Of a stretch of DNA of 64,000 nt, positions 1 to 8,591 are shown in pieces (position 1 is the stretch's first letter; each line of letters starts with the position of its first letter). The position numbers were made by a program, and so were the translations under genes. The notes under the pieces were generated by a model. That model searched no databases. It was not told where the DNA came from and saw only the letters and a list, made by a program, of their open reading frames with translations. This DNA is from Chthonomonas sp. UBA2785. Lineage in GTDB: Bacteria > Armatimonadota > Fimbriimonadia > Fimbriimonadales > Fimbriimonadaceae. Where the stretch lies: assembly GCA_002352215.1 (NCBI GenBank), contig DEIB01000054.1:11410-75409 (forward strand). Direction: 5' to 3'.

Positions 1-1
1 C

Positions 2-262
2 AAGGTGGTGGAAGACTTCCGCCGCGTGAAGGAAGATGACGAGACGGACGACAGCGAACTGTACGTGCTCTCGGACCGCGAGACCGAAATCCTCGAGCTC
101 ATTGCCAAGGGCATGCGCAACAAGGAGATCGCCCTCCATCTCTCCATCGCCGAGAAGACCGTGAAGAATCACGTGTCCAACATCCTGAAAGCCCTGCAAG
201 TGAACAGCCGCACCGAAGCCGCCATGAAGGCCGTGCGCGCAAAACTTGTGCAAGGCAACTGA
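2..262 (+). CDS. LuxR/NarL-type response regulator, C-terminal part (5' truncated)
   Basis: The reading frame is open to the window edge, so only the last 87 codons are seen. They hold a complete LuxR/GerE-type helix-turn-helix: LSDRETEILELIAKG, then NKEIALHLSIAEKTVKNHV and the recognition-helix region up to LQVNSRTEAAMKAV. This is the DNA-binding output domain typical of NarL/FixJ response regulators. The receiver domain would lie upstream, outside the window, so its presence is inferred. A GTG at 5 is in frame but would leave an odd acidic N-terminus, so the gene probably starts outside. The small secreted protein at 336 follows 73 bp downstream with its own ribosome-binding site. Confidence 0.85.
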   Translation, partial: KVVEDFRRVKEDDETDDSELYVLSDRETEILELIAKGMRNKEIALHLSIAEKTVKNHVSNILKALQVNSRTEAAMKAVRAKLVQGN

Positions 263-335
263 ACAAACGCCAAAGAGTCATCGTCTGCGCCTGATGTGCC
301 ACCTCCAGCCGGAGATGGCCACGAGAGGACAGACG

Positions 336-824
336 ATGATTCGTTTCCAAACTTTGCTTGTCGCCAGCAGCCTGCTGGCCGTTAGCGTCGCACAATCGCC
401 CGTGGTGGGCTTTTCCGAAGGTCGAGGCGTGGCCCTCAACGCTAATGGCGGGCGCGTGAGCTTCCAATACAACGGGTCCAAACTTCAAGATGGCACCGTC
501 CGGGGTGGGGGCACCTTCACCTTCCGTTCGCGCTCGGGCAGCGAAACCGCTGCCATCACCGTACGAGAGTGGCGTGTCTTTGGCGCGAACGTGCCGGTAG
601 CCGAAATGGGTGGCCCCGCACGCGTGGTCTTTGAAAGCCCGCAAGGTCGCCGCGTGGTGGAAGGCAAGCTCTCTCTCCGTGTGGCTGACCTGCGCACGAG
701 CCCCAATGACCCGGTTGACCGCCGCGACACCATCCGCCTCGTGGTCACAAACCCTGAGAACAACGTGGTCTTCCGCTACGAAGGAGCGGTGCGCGAGGGC
801 AACCTCGTGGTGCGCACCCGCTAA
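336..824 (+). CDS. small secreted protein of unknown function
   Basis: The protein has 162 residues. It opens with a signal peptide (MIRFQTLLVASSLLAVSVAQS), probably cleaved near residue 20. The rest is beta-rich, with no cysteines and no catalytic motif that I recognise. The ATG at 336 was chosen over the upstream in-frame ATG at 246 because the sequence AGAGGA lies 7 to 12 bases before it and the signal peptide then starts at residue 1. An exported or periplasmic location is inferred. Its stop is only a few bases from that of the convergent pseudouridine synthase gene. Function unknown. Confidence 0.7.
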   Translation: MIRFQTLLVASSLLAVSVAQSPVVGFSEGRGVALNANGGRVSFQYNGSKLQDGTVRGGGTFTFRSRSGSETAAITVREWRVFGANVPVAEMGGPARVVFESPQGRRVVEGKLSLRVADLRTSPNDPVDRRDTIRLVVTNPENNVVFRYEGAVREGNLVVRTR

Positions 825-1594
825 CGGGGCTGCTTGGGAGCGCGTCCGGTTTCACGCACCGGGGCGCGCTCACTCGGCTGGAGGCCCACCAAAGCCTTCA
901 GCCGATCCACATCCTTCATGGGCAGACGGCGGCATTCGCCCGGTTGCATGCCCTTTATCGTGAGGTGAGCAATCCGCACCCGCGAGAGATCCTTCACCGG
1001 GTGCCCGATGGCCTCCATCATGAGGCGCACTTGGCGCTTGCGCCCCTCATGAATCACAATCCGTAGCGTGGCCTGGTGGCCCTCCGGGCTCGCGTACACC
1101 ATGTTCACCTGCGCCGGGTGGGTGCGCTTGCCTTCAATGGTGATGCCGCGCTCTAGGCGGGCCAAATCTCGGTCGTCCGGCACGCCAAAGCAGTTGACTT
1201 GGTACTCCTTATCCACCTGGTAGCGCGGGTGCGCCATGCGCAGGGCAAACTCGCCGTCATTGGTGAGCAAGATCAATCCGCTGGTGTCCTTATCCAGGCG
1301 ACCAATCGGCACCAGCCCTTGCACACTGGGCGGGAAGAACTGCACCACGGTCGGGCGGCGACGCTCGTCGCTGAGGGTGGTGAGGTAGCCCTTGGGCTTG
1401 TTCAGGATGAAATAGGCCGATTCTGGCTGCTCGATCAGGTCGCCATCCGCTCGGACCACGTCCGTGCTGGCCACCCGGTAAGCCGGGTTGTCCTGCACCT
1501 GCCCGTTCACGGTCACGCGGCCTTCGCGGATCAGTTCCGCCGCCTTGCGCCGGCTGGTGAGCCCCGCCCGCGCCAAAAAGTGGTTCAGCGTCAC
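821..1594 (-). CDS. RsuA/RluB-family pseudouridine synthase
   Basis: The predicted 257-residue protein isomerises a uridine in rRNA to pseudouridine. An S4 RNA-binding domain covers roughly residues 2-48, opening LNHFLARAGLTSRRKA. The catalytic motif GRLDKDTSGLILLTNDG follows, with the nucleophilic Asp at about residue 101, and a family-typical EGRKRQVRLM segment lies in the C-terminal third. The start is a GTG whose last bases overlap the TGA of the upstream carboxypeptidase gene (GTGA), so translation is probably coupled. The last 20 or so residues are rich in Arg and Pro and look disordered. Whether it modifies 16S (RsuA) or 23S (RluB/RluE) cannot be decided here. Confidence 0.9.
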   Translation of the reverse strand: MTLNHFLARAGLTSRRKAAELIREGRVTVNGQVQDNPAYRVASTDVVRADGDLIEQPESAYFILNKPKGYLTTLSDERRRPTVVQFFPPSVQGLVPIGRLDKDTSGLILLTNDGEFALRMAHPRYQVDKEYQVNCFGVPDDRDLARLERGITIEGKRTHPAQVNMVYASPEGHQATLRIVIHEGRKRQVRLMMEAIGHPVKDLSRVRIAHLTIKGMQPGECRRLPMKDVDRLKALVGLQPSERAPVRETGRAPKQPR

Positions 1595-2952
1595 GAACGG
1601 TACCGCGAGGAGGGAGTGGTCCGGGTCGGGCGCGCGTCGCGCGGAGCTTGGGCTCGGTTCGGGCTGGGCCGCCGCTGAGGGGCCGGAGAAGCCGGACGCG
1701 GCGTGGGCGCCGGTCGGCGTAGAGGGGCCGTGGCCACCGGGCGTCGCCGACGCATTTGCTTGCGGGCGCGGCTGCGGCGAAGGGTCGTGCCGCCAATGCC
1801 CGCTAGGCCGACGAGATAAGTCCACGGGGAGGTGGCGATAGCCGCAATGAGCGACTTGCGCGGGGCGTCTTCGGCCGCCAGCAGGTTCACCTCGATCTTG
1901 TGGCCGGGAGTGGGCTCCAGCGTAGCAACGGCCACGATGTCTCCCTTCTTGATGCCGGCTTCCACCGGGGTTTCGGTGTTCCACTTCAGAGTCGGCTTGG
2001 GGCCCTGCGGCACAAAAACGTTCACGTCCTCGGCCACCGTCAGCGGCAAGTCGGACGCCCAGCCGCCGGTCATGGGCATACGGCCCACCACTTGGTTGGC
2101 CTGGGCCATGGTCACGGTTTGCCACTCGGTGTCAACCCATTTGGTGACCTCACGGATATCGTTGATCCACTTATCACTTTTCAGGATGACCGTGAGAATG
2201 GTGGTGCCTTGCTGTTCCACCGCGCTGACGTAGCACTCACCGGCGGCATTGGTGAAGCCCGTTTTGATGCCGATGGCGCGGGGCTCCTCCGCCAAATACT
2301 TGTTGCGCGATTCCATGACCGAGAAGCCCGTGTTGAGGCTTCGAGAAATAGGCTCGCGTTGCTTCTTCACCATCTCCCGGAAGGGCGGGTACTTCATCGC
2401 GGCGATCGAAATCTTCGCTAGGTCACGGGCCGTGGTGTAGTGGTCGGGCTCGGGCATCCCGTGGGGCGTCACAAACACGGTATCAGTCGCCCCCAGGGTG
2501 CGGGCCCGCTCGGTGGCAATCTTGGCAAAGCCCGGCAAGCTCCCTCCGATGCGGTTCGCAATCACCACGCAGGCGTCGTTGGCACTGCGCAGCATCATGG
2601 CGTGGCAAAGGTCGCGCACACTCACCCGCTCACCGGGCTGCAAATACATGGACGAGCCTTCGACCTTCTTGATGTCGACGGGCGCGGTGAGAACATCCTC
2701 GGGTTGAAGATAGTCCAGCGCCAACATCGTCGTCATGATCTTGGTGGTGCTGGCCGGAAAACGGCGGGTGTCGGCCTTGTATTCATAAAGCACTTGCCCC
2801 GTCTTCATATCCATGATCAGGAGGCTTTGCGCGGTGTGTTTGGGTCCGAATTCAGGCGTGATGAGGGGGTATTCGTTGGCTTGAGCAATGGCTGCGGCGC
2901 CCCCACCCCATATGGCCGTAGCGATCATCCATGATTTCAAGGCTCGCACCAT
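1591..2952 (-). CDS. D-alanyl-D-alanine carboxypeptidase (penicillin-binding protein, S11)
   Basis: This 453-residue exported serine enzyme trims the terminal D-Ala of peptidoglycan stem peptides. A signal peptide occupies residues 1-25. All three active-site motifs are visible: S68-T-T-K71, S123-A-N125 and K230-T-G232. A beta-rich PBP5-type C-terminal domain follows. A transmembrane segment near residues 375-395 and a long Arg/Pro-rich tail to the C-terminus suggest membrane anchoring, with the basic tail probably cytoplasmic. That tail is unusually long for the family. The ATG at 2952 lies 4 bp after the scpB stop, so the genes form an operon scpA-scpB-this gene-pseudouridine synthase. Longer in-frame starts upstream would run through scpB. 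Confidence 0.92.
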   Translation of the reverse strand: MVRALKSWMIATAIWGGGAAAIAQANEYPLITPEFGPKHTAQSLLIMDMKTGQVLYEYKADTRRFPASTTKIMTTMLALDYLQPEDVLTAPVDIKKVEGSSMYLQPGERVSVRDLCHAMMLRSANDACVVIANRIGGSLPGFAKIATERARTLGATDTVFVTPHGMPEPDHYTTARDLAKISIAAMKYPPFREMVKKQREPISRSLNTGFSVMESRNKYLAEEPRAIGIKTGFTNAAGECYVSAVEQQGTTILTVILKSDKWINDIREVTKWVDTEWQTVTMAQANQVVGRMPMTGGWASDLPLTVAEDVNVFVPQGPKPTLKWNTETPVEAGIKKGDIVAVATLEPTPGHKIEVNLLAAEDAPRKSLIAAIATSPWTYLVGLAGIGGTTLRRSRARKQMRRRRPVATAPLRRPAPTPRPASPAPQRRPSPNRAQAPRDARPTRTTPSSRYRS

Positions 2953-2956
2953 ACCG

Positions 2957-3550
2957 TCAGGATACACCCTCAGGCTCGGCATTGCTCGCCTCTTCGGGGT
3001 GGTTTTCCAGCGGAAGATGCTCGCCATCACCTCGATTGGGGTGATCAAGCCCCTCAATGGTCGGCAAATCGTCCAGATCATTGAGTTGGAAAACGTGCAA
3101 AAAGTGCTGCGTAGTGCCGTAGAGAATGGGGCGGCCAGGGGCAGATTTTCGCCCGACCTCGCCAATCAATCGCCGGTCTACCAGTTGCCGGATGGCGTAA
3201 GCGCTATCCACCCCGCGAATCTGGTCGATCTCGTGTGAGGTCATAGGTTGCTGGTACGCCACCACCGCCAAGACTTCAAGCAAAGACCGGCTCATCCGTT
3301 GCGGTTGGGGCTGCAAAAACTGCGCGACGAGGGTGGCAAAGATGGGCTTGGTGGCCATCTGGTAGCCCCCCGCCAAGCGCACTAACTGTACGGGGCCACT
3401 GACGGCAAACTGCCGGCTCAGGCGCGCCAAGCTCTCCTCCACGGCGTGTTGCGGTGTGCCCAGCAGGGTGGCCATGTCCTCGGGCGTCACCGGGCTCTCG
3501 GCGACAAAAAGCAAGGCGTGAATCTGGTCGTCCAGGCTCAGGTTATCCAA
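2957..3550 (-). CDS. scpB: segregation and condensation protein B
   Basis: ScpB is the winged-helix partner that binds the kleisin ScpA in the SMC chromosome-condensation complex. The body matches the family from DDQIHALLFVAESPV through the second winged helix (SRSLLEVLAVVAYQQPMT, DQIRGVDSAYAIRQLVDRRL, GRPILYGTT). I chose the TTG at 3550, which overlaps the scpA stop region and has AAGGGG upstream. An ATG at 3598 would add 16 residues that do not look like ScpB. From the TTG the protein has 197 residues, normal for ScpB. The acidic tail is probably disordered. It sits directly downstream of scpA, as in most bacteria. Confidence 0.88.
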   Translation of the reverse strand: MDNLSLDDQIHALLFVAESPVTPEDMATLLGTPQHAVEESLARLSRQFAVSGPVQLVRLAGGYQMATKPIFATLVAQFLQPQPQRMSRSLLEVLAVVAYQQPMTSHEIDQIRGVDSAYAIRQLVDRRLIGEVGRKSAPGRPILYGTTQHFLHVFQLNDLDDLPTIEGLDHPNRGDGEHLPLENHPEEASNAEPEGVS

Positions 3551-4316
3551 GGTGGGGCACCCCTTCGGGCATGCTGCCCGCCTGCCCGAACCGCACATCT
3601 TCGCCGTCCATCACCACGCTGGCTTGGCCTAGCCGGATGAGTTCCAGCAGGGCCAAGAACCACCACACCGCCTCACTGCGAGTAAACGGCGGCGGCACGA
3701 TGTCCACCAGCGTTTGCGGCACCAAAGGCAAGGCTTTCCAGACGATCTGAATTTGCTCGGCCATGCTGCGGCGCGGCCGGCCAAGGATCGGCGGCGGATC
3801 GGGTTCGGCCTTGGCCATCAGCGCGGCAAAGGCACGCGCTAAAGCGTCGGGGCCAACCCCGGTGGGGGCCACCACGTTCTCATAACCGCCCGGGTCGCCG
3901 TGGCGGAAGAACCAACGCCCGCGTTCCTCGCGCCGCTCGATCAAAGCCGCCAGTGCCGGCTGGAATTTCTCCACCGTGGGCAGCACGAAGGACGAGATCA
4001 CCTCGTCGTCCTCTTCCTCTTCGTCCTCCACGCGGGGCAGGATGTGGGCGGCCTTGCGCTCCACCAGATAGGCCAACGCGGATAGGGCCAGGGCCGCACT
4101 CTCCACGTCTGTGTCGCCGATGGCCATCAGGTAGTCCATGTAAGCGCGGCTGAGCGCCACCAGGGGCACGCCCTTCAGTTCCACCTTGTTCTCGCGCACC
4201 GCCAAGATCAGCACGCCCAGCGTGCCACTGAACGCCGGCGATTCGATATGGAGGACCGGAAGCGAGTGCCAACCTAGCCAGGCCAGCCGCTCCGTTTGGG
4301 CGAGAGAGTTTGCCAT
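3543..4316 (-). CDS. scpA: segregation and condensation protein A (kleisin)
   Basis: ScpA is the kleisin that bridges SMC heads. This copy has 257 residues. The N-terminal SMC-neck-binding region (FSGTLGVLILAVRENKVEL) is followed by a mostly helical middle with a very acidic stretch (EDEEEEDDE) and a C-terminal winged helix ending near IRLGQASVVMDGEDVRF. The start at 4316 was chosen because the upstream extension reads through the intergenic region toward the divergent rfbB gene. No clear ribosome-binding site precedes it. The stop overlaps the start region of scpB, indicating coupling. Confidence 0.85.
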   Translation of the reverse strand: MANSLAQTERLAWLGWHSLPVLHIESPAFSGTLGVLILAVRENKVELKGVPLVALSRAYMDYLMAIGDTDVESAALALSALAYLVERKAAHILPRVEDEEEEDDEVISSFVLPTVEKFQPALAALIERREERGRWFFRHGDPGGYENVVAPTGVGPDALARAFAALMAKAEPDPPPILGRPRRSMAEQIQIVWKALPLVPQTLVDIVPPPFTRSEAVWWFLALLELIRLGQASVVMDGEDVRFGQAGSMPEGVPHLG

Positions 4317-4389
4317 AAGGCAAAGTTCGGGACGATGGAGGCCAAGCAAACGCCGCGCCACGGGTACATTCCCGGGCGTAGGAACGCGC

Positions 4390-5409
4390 ATGGTGGTGTG
4401 GATAACTGGGGGGTGCGGGTTTATCGCCTCCAATTTCTTGGTTCGATATGTGCCCGAGCATCCGGAGATCCGGTTTATCAATGTGGACGCCCTGACTTAC
4501 GCGGCCAACCCCGAGAGTCTCGCGCCCATCCAAGGGGCCGCCAACTACGAGTTCCTTCAACTGGACTTGACCGATAAGGAGGCCACCGCCGCCGCACTGG
4601 CGCGCACCCGCCCCGACGTGGTGATCAACTTCGCCGCCGAAACCCACGTGGACCGCAGCATTCGCCGCCCCGAAGAGGTGGTGAACACCAACGTGGGCAG
4701 CGTGCTGAGCTTGCTAGAAGGCATCCGCGGACTGGGCGAGAACGCCCCGCGCCTCATCCACGTGAGTACTGATGAAGTTTACGGCGGGCTGGGCAACGAC
4801 GAATCCACCACCGAGGCCAGCCCGTACCGGCCCGGAAACCCCTACAGCGCCAGTAAGGCCGCCGGGGACCACCTGGTGCGCGCCTATGCCCGCACTTTTG
4901 GGCTCCGGACGTGCATCACCCACTGCAGCAACAACTACGGCCCTCGCCAAGCCCCGGAGAAGCTCATCCCGCGCATGATCGCGCGCATCCAGGCCGGGGA
5001 AACCCTGCCGGTCTACGGAGAAGGCAAGCAGCGCCGCGACTGGCTCCATGTGAACGACCACAACGGTGCCATTTGGGCGGTGATGGAGCAGGGCCAGGAC
5101 GGCGAAACCTACGATATAGGCGGCGGAGAAGAAATGGAGAACATCGGCATCGTGCACGAGCTTTGCGCCGTGATGGCCTCGCTCACCGGCCAAGCGGAAT
5201 CTCAGTACCGCGAGTTGATTACCTTCGTCCCGGATCGCCCAGGGCACGACTGGCGCTACGCCATTGACTCCACCAAAATCCGCCGCGAACTGGGCTGGCA
5301 GCCGGCCGTGAGCTTCGCCGAAGGACTGCGCAGCACGGTGGAGTGGTATCTGGCCAACCCCGAATGGGTGGCCGCCGCCCGCAGCCGATTGGAGGTCGCC
5401 CACGCGTGA
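4390..5409 (+). CDS. rfbB: dTDP-glucose 4,6-dehydratase
   Basis: RfbB (RmlB) converts dTDP-glucose to dTDP-4-keto-6-deoxyglucose, a precursor of deoxysugars for surface polysaccharides. The 339-residue extended short-chain dehydrogenase opens with the NAD-binding WITGGCGFIASNF. It has the T127-D128-E129 catalytic triplet and Y152-x3-K156 (YSASK). The usual Ala after GG is Cys here, a position that varies. The start at 4390 places the Rossmann motif at the N-terminus, as in the family. The stop overlaps the GTG of rfbA (GTGA). The gene is divergent from scpA, with 73 bp between. Confidence 0.95.
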   Translation: MVVWITGGCGFIASNFLVRYVPEHPEIRFINVDALTYAANPESLAPIQGAANYEFLQLDLTDKEATAAALARTRPDVVINFAAETHVDRSIRRPEEVVNTNVGSVLSLLEGIRGLGENAPRLIHVSTDEVYGGLGNDESTTEASPYRPGNPYSASKAAGDHLVRAYARTFGLRTCITHCSNNYGPRQAPEKLIPRMIARIQAGETLPVYGEGKQRRDWLHVNDHNGAIWAVMEQGQDGETYDIGGGEEMENIGIVHELCAVMASLTGQAESQYRELITFVPDRPGHDWRYAIDSTKIRRELGWQPAVSFAEGLRSTVEWYLANPEWVAAARSRLEVAHA

Positions 5410-6284
5410 CGGACCAGGGCATTATCCTGGCCGGGGGCAGCGGCACGCGGCTCTATCCGGTGACCAAGGGCGTGAGCAAACAACTCGCCCCGCTCTACAA
5501 CAAGCCGATGATCTACTACCCCCTGGGGGTGCTGATGCTGGCGGGGATCCGGCGGGTGCTTATCATCACCACGCCCGAAGACAAACCCGCTTTCCAGCGT
5601 TTGCTGGGCAATGGCAGCGACTGGGAGATGGAGATCGAGTACGCCGTGCAACCCTCGCCCGACGGCCTTGCGCAGGCGTTCATCATCGGTGAATCCTTCA
5701 TTGGCGGGCGACCGACCGCGCTGGTGCTGGGCGACAACATCTTTTATGGCGGCGGGTTTACCGGGCTTCTGCGCTCGGCGGCCTCGCGAACCGAGGGGGC
5801 GACGGTTTTTGCTTATTCTGTGCGCAATCCGCAGGATTACGGCGTGGTGGAGTTCAACGCGGCGGGCCAGGCCATCGGGCTGGAGGAGAAGCCTGCCAAC
5901 CCGCGCAGCAGCTTTGCCGTCACCGGTCTCTATTTCTATGACAACACGGTGGTGGAGCGGGCCAAGGCCCTGAAGCCCTCACCGCGCGGAGAACTAGAAA
6001 TCACCGACCTCAACCAGACTTATCTGGACGACGGCTTGCTGCACGTGGAGACCATGGGGCGCGGCTACGCCTGGCTGGACACGGGCACCCACGAGAGCAT
6101 GCTAGAAGCCGCCAATTTTGTCCGGGCGATTGAGCAGCGGCAGGGGCTTTACATCTCGTGTCCGGAGGAGATCGCCTTCCGGAACGGCTGGATTGATGGG
6201 AAGCGCCTGATGGCCATCGCCGGGCCAATGCGCAAGAACGAATACGGCCAGTATCTGCTGGCCCTGGCCGAGGATCGTCCGTGA
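5406..6284 (+). CDS. rfbA: glucose-1-phosphate thymidylyltransferase
   Basis: RfbA (RmlA) makes dTDP-glucose from dTTP and glucose 1-phosphate, the step before RfbB. The 292-residue protein opens with the nucleotidyltransferase signature IILAGGSGTRLYPVT. It carries KQLAPLYNKPMIYYPL, GDNIFYG, the VEFNAAGQAIGLEEKP segment and the ELEITDLNQ motif. The GTG start at 5406 overlaps the rfbB stop. Its TGA overlaps the rfbC start, so rfbB, rfbA and rfbC are translated as a coupled unit. Length and motifs are normal for the family. Confidence 0.95.
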   Translation: MTDQGIILAGGSGTRLYPVTKGVSKQLAPLYNKPMIYYPLGVLMLAGIRRVLIITTPEDKPAFQRLLGNGSDWEMEIEYAVQPSPDGLAQAFIIGESFIGGRPTALVLGDNIFYGGGFTGLLRSAASRTEGATVFAYSVRNPQDYGVVEFNAAGQAIGLEEKPANPRSSFAVTGLYFYDNTVVERAKALKPSPRGELEITDLNQTYLDDGLLHVETMGRGYAWLDTGTHESMLEAANFVRAIEQRQGLYISCPEEIAFRNGWIDGKRLMAIAGPMRKNEYGQYLLALAEDRP

Positions 6285-6838
6285 AGGTCGAAGCCCTCGC
6301 GATCCCGGAAGTGCTGGTCATTACGCCGCCGCGTTTCGGGGATGATCGCGGCTACTTTCAGGTGCTGTACGAAGCCCGCGCCTACGCCGAGATTGGTCTG
6401 ACCAACCCGTTTGTGCAAGACAACGCGTCGTTTTCGGCCCGGGGGGTGCTGCGGGGCCTGCACTGGCAGATCCCGAACCCGCAAGGGAAGCTGGTGCAGG
6501 CACTCACCGGCGAGGTGTGGGATGTGGCGGTGGATATCCGCCAGGGGTCGCCCACCTTCGGGCACTGGGTGGCGTCAACGCTTACCTCGCAGGTAGGCAA
6601 CCAAATCTGGGTGCCGCCCGGCTTTGCCCACGGCTTCTTGGTGCTCAGCGAGACGGCGCTGGTGGCCTACAAGAACACCACTGCCTACGAGCCCCAGGGC
6701 CAGTGCAGCCTGCGCTGGGATGACCCGCGGTTCGGCATCGAGTGGCCCGACTTGGGCATGGCACCTACGCTCAGCCCGAAGGATGAGGCGGGGTGGACAA
6801 CGGACACCGTGCCGCCGGCCATGTGGCCGCAGTTCTAA
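6281..6838 (+). CDS. rfbC: dTDP-4-dehydrorhamnose 3,5-epimerase
   Basis: RfbC (RmlC) epimerises the 4-keto-6-deoxy sugar made by RfbB. The 185-residue cupin shows the family order: FGDDRGYFQVLYE, FVQDNASFSARGVLRGLHWQ (with the catalytic His in GLHWQ), EVWDVAVDIRQGSPTFG and WVPPGFAHGFLVLSE. The start is a GTG overlapping the rfbA stop. No rfbD reductase follows; the operon ends here against the convergent antiporter gene, sharing 4 bp. dTDP-rhamnose completion therefore needs a reductase encoded elsewhere. Confidence 0.95.
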   Translation: MKVEALAIPEVLVITPPRFGDDRGYFQVLYEARAYAEIGLTNPFVQDNASFSARGVLRGLHWQIPNPQGKLVQALTGEVWDVAVDIRQGSPTFGHWVASTLTSQVGNQIWVPPGFAHGFLVLSETALVAYKNTTAYEPQGQCSLRWDDPRFGIEWPDLGMAPTLSPKDEAGWTTDTVPPAMWPQF

Positions 6839-8502
6839 CTGGCGGCTTCGGTCTTCGGTTCGGGTTTGACTTCGGGTAGTTGCGCGGCCAGCCGGTGCGC
6901 CAATGCCGCGCCGACGAGGATCTCTTCGTCCGCCACAATGTCCGCCCCGGCCACATCCAGTTCGGTGGCGAACTGGTGGTAGCGGGCCCGCGCGATCACC
7001 GGCACATGGGGGGCCAGGCGCTTGCATTGCCCCACCACCACGCGGCTCGCCCCGAAATCGGGGATGCTGACGATGACGCCGAGGGCCTCGCTGAGGTGAA
7101 CGTGCTCCAGGATGTCCGCCGACCGGGCATCGCCGATAAAGCTCGGGTGGCCGCACTGCTCGGCCTTGGTTACCTCGCGGGGGCCCATATCCAGCACTAC
7201 CGGCCGGTGCCCTAGCTCGCGCAGCACTTTCACCGCTGCCTCGCCGCTTTCGCCGTAGCCAATGACCAGAATGTGGCCGCTCAGACGCATGGTGGCTTGT
7301 TGTTCGCGCTCGCGTTTGGCCAGGGCTCGGAGCGGCATCAGCCGCTTGGCCACACTTCGGGCCAGCTTGGGCGCGCGGGGCACCATAAAGGGCGCGATGA
7401 GCAAGGTGACCAGCGACACCGCCACCACCCCTTGGAACACCGGCTCCGAGATCGAGCCCCCCGTGCGGGCAATCCCCGCCAAGACGAAGGAGAACTCCCC
7501 GACCTGCGCCAGGGCAATGGCGGTGGCCAGCGAGTCCACAATCCCGGGCAGGAACGCGCGCAGCGAGATGTGCGTGATGAGGATCTTGCCCACGATGACG
7601 GCGACACTGGCCAGCAGCACCCAGCCGAGGTGAGCGCCGATCCATTGCAGGTCGGCTAGCAAGCCCACCGAGACGAAAAACAGGGTGACGAAGAGCGTGC
7701 GCAGGGGCATCACGTCTGCGCGGAGCTGGTCGGCAAACCGGTTGTCGGCCAGCAGCATCCCAGCCACGAAGGCCCCCAGCGCCGGGGAAAGCTTGAGGTC
7801 GTGCGCCGCCCAGGTGGCCCCCACGCAGGTGGTAATGCCGAGCAGGATGACCAATTCGCGGTTGCGGGCCACCGCCTTCTCATCCAGGATGCGCGGGACC
7901 ACGAAAGAGACAAACCCCACCAACCCCAGCGTGAGAACGCCCGTGTTGATCACCGCCTTGCCGACTTCCTTGGCGACGCTGCCCGTGTTCTGGGAGAGGA
8001 ATGTGACGAGAAGCACCAACGGCACCAGCGCGGCATCTTGCAAAAGCAAGACGCCCAGCGCCCGGCGGCCATGGACGTGGTCCAGTTCGGCGCGGTCGCG
8101 CAGGATGCGGAGCACCACGGCCGTGCTGCCGAGGGAAAGCACCGCCCCCACCGAGATGGCCCCCGCGAAGGTGAGCCCAAACCCCAGGGCCACGCCAGCC
8201 GTGACCAACGTGATGAGGACGATACTAAGCAGGCCCGCAAACAATGTGCGGCTGCCCAAGGCCCGCATCTGCCGCCAGCTGAACTCGAGGCCGATGGTGA
8301 AGAGCAGCAGGGCCACGCCGATTTCGGCGAGCAGGCTGATTTCCGCGCCGCCTTCAATGAGCTTAAGGGCACCCGGGCCAACAATGAGCCCCGCCAGCAG
8401 GTAACCCGCGATGCTGGAGATTCCGATTCGTTCGCACAGCAAGCCGGCCGCCAGGGCGGCGGCCAGAGCGGTCACGATATCGAGAACCAGCATCCAGGTC
8501 AT
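6835..8502 (-). CDS. Kef/CPA2-type cation:proton antiporter with TrkA-N domain
   Basis: This inner-membrane protein probably exchanges K+ or Na+ for protons. About 12 to 13 membrane segments fill residues 1-385, with family segments GYLLAGLIVGPGAL and LALAQVGEFSFVLAG-like stretches. A cytoplasmic Rossmann RCK/TrkA-N domain follows from about residue 405 (HILVIGYGESG), binding a nucleotide that gates the pore. I chose the ATG at 8502 because GGGG lies 6 bases before it. A second ATG at 8514 sits inside a 13-bp palindrome. The first six codons are duplicated at 9728-9745. Ion selectivity cannot be read from the sequence. Confidence 0.88.
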   Translation of the reverse strand: MTWMLVLDIVTALAAALAAGLLCERIGISSIAGYLLAGLIVGPGALKLIEGGAEISLLAEIGVALLLFTIGLEFSWRQMRALGSRTLFAGLLSIVLITLVTAGVALGFGLTFAGAISVGAVLSLGSTAVVLRILRDRAELDHVHGRRALGVLLLQDAALVPLVLLVTFLSQNTGSVAKEVGKAVINTGVLTLGLVGFVSFVVPRILDEKAVARNRELVILLGITTCVGATWAAHDLKLSPALGAFVAGMLLADNRFADQLRADVMPLRTLFVTLFFVSVGLLADLQWIGAHLGWVLLASVAVIVGKILITHISLRAFLPGIVDSLATAIALAQVGEFSFVLAGIARTGGSISEPVFQGVVAVSLVTLLIAPFMVPRAPKLARSVAKRLMPLRALAKREREQQATMRLSGHILVIGYGESGEAAVKVLRELGHRPVVLDMGPREVTKAEQCGHPSFIGDARSADILEHVHLSEALGVIVSIPDFGASRVVVGQCKRLAPHVPVIARARYHQFATELDVAGADIVADEEILVGAALAHRLAAQLPEVKPEPKTEAAS

Positions 8503-8525
8503 GAATGGCCCCATTATGGGGAATC
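8484..8525. repeat. 42-bp direct repeat, copy A (over the antiporter start)
   Basis: This copy spans the first codons of the antiporter gene and the bases just upstream. It matches 9727-9768 at 40 of 42 positions. The two differences fall at symmetric positions of an internal 13-bp palindrome (8509-8521), so both copies remain perfectly palindromic. Confidence 0.85.
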
Positions 8526-8591
8526 ATGATGAGACGCTGGTTGCGCAGGACTCACTCTGCGAGCGCTATAGAAAACGGAAACTGATCGCGT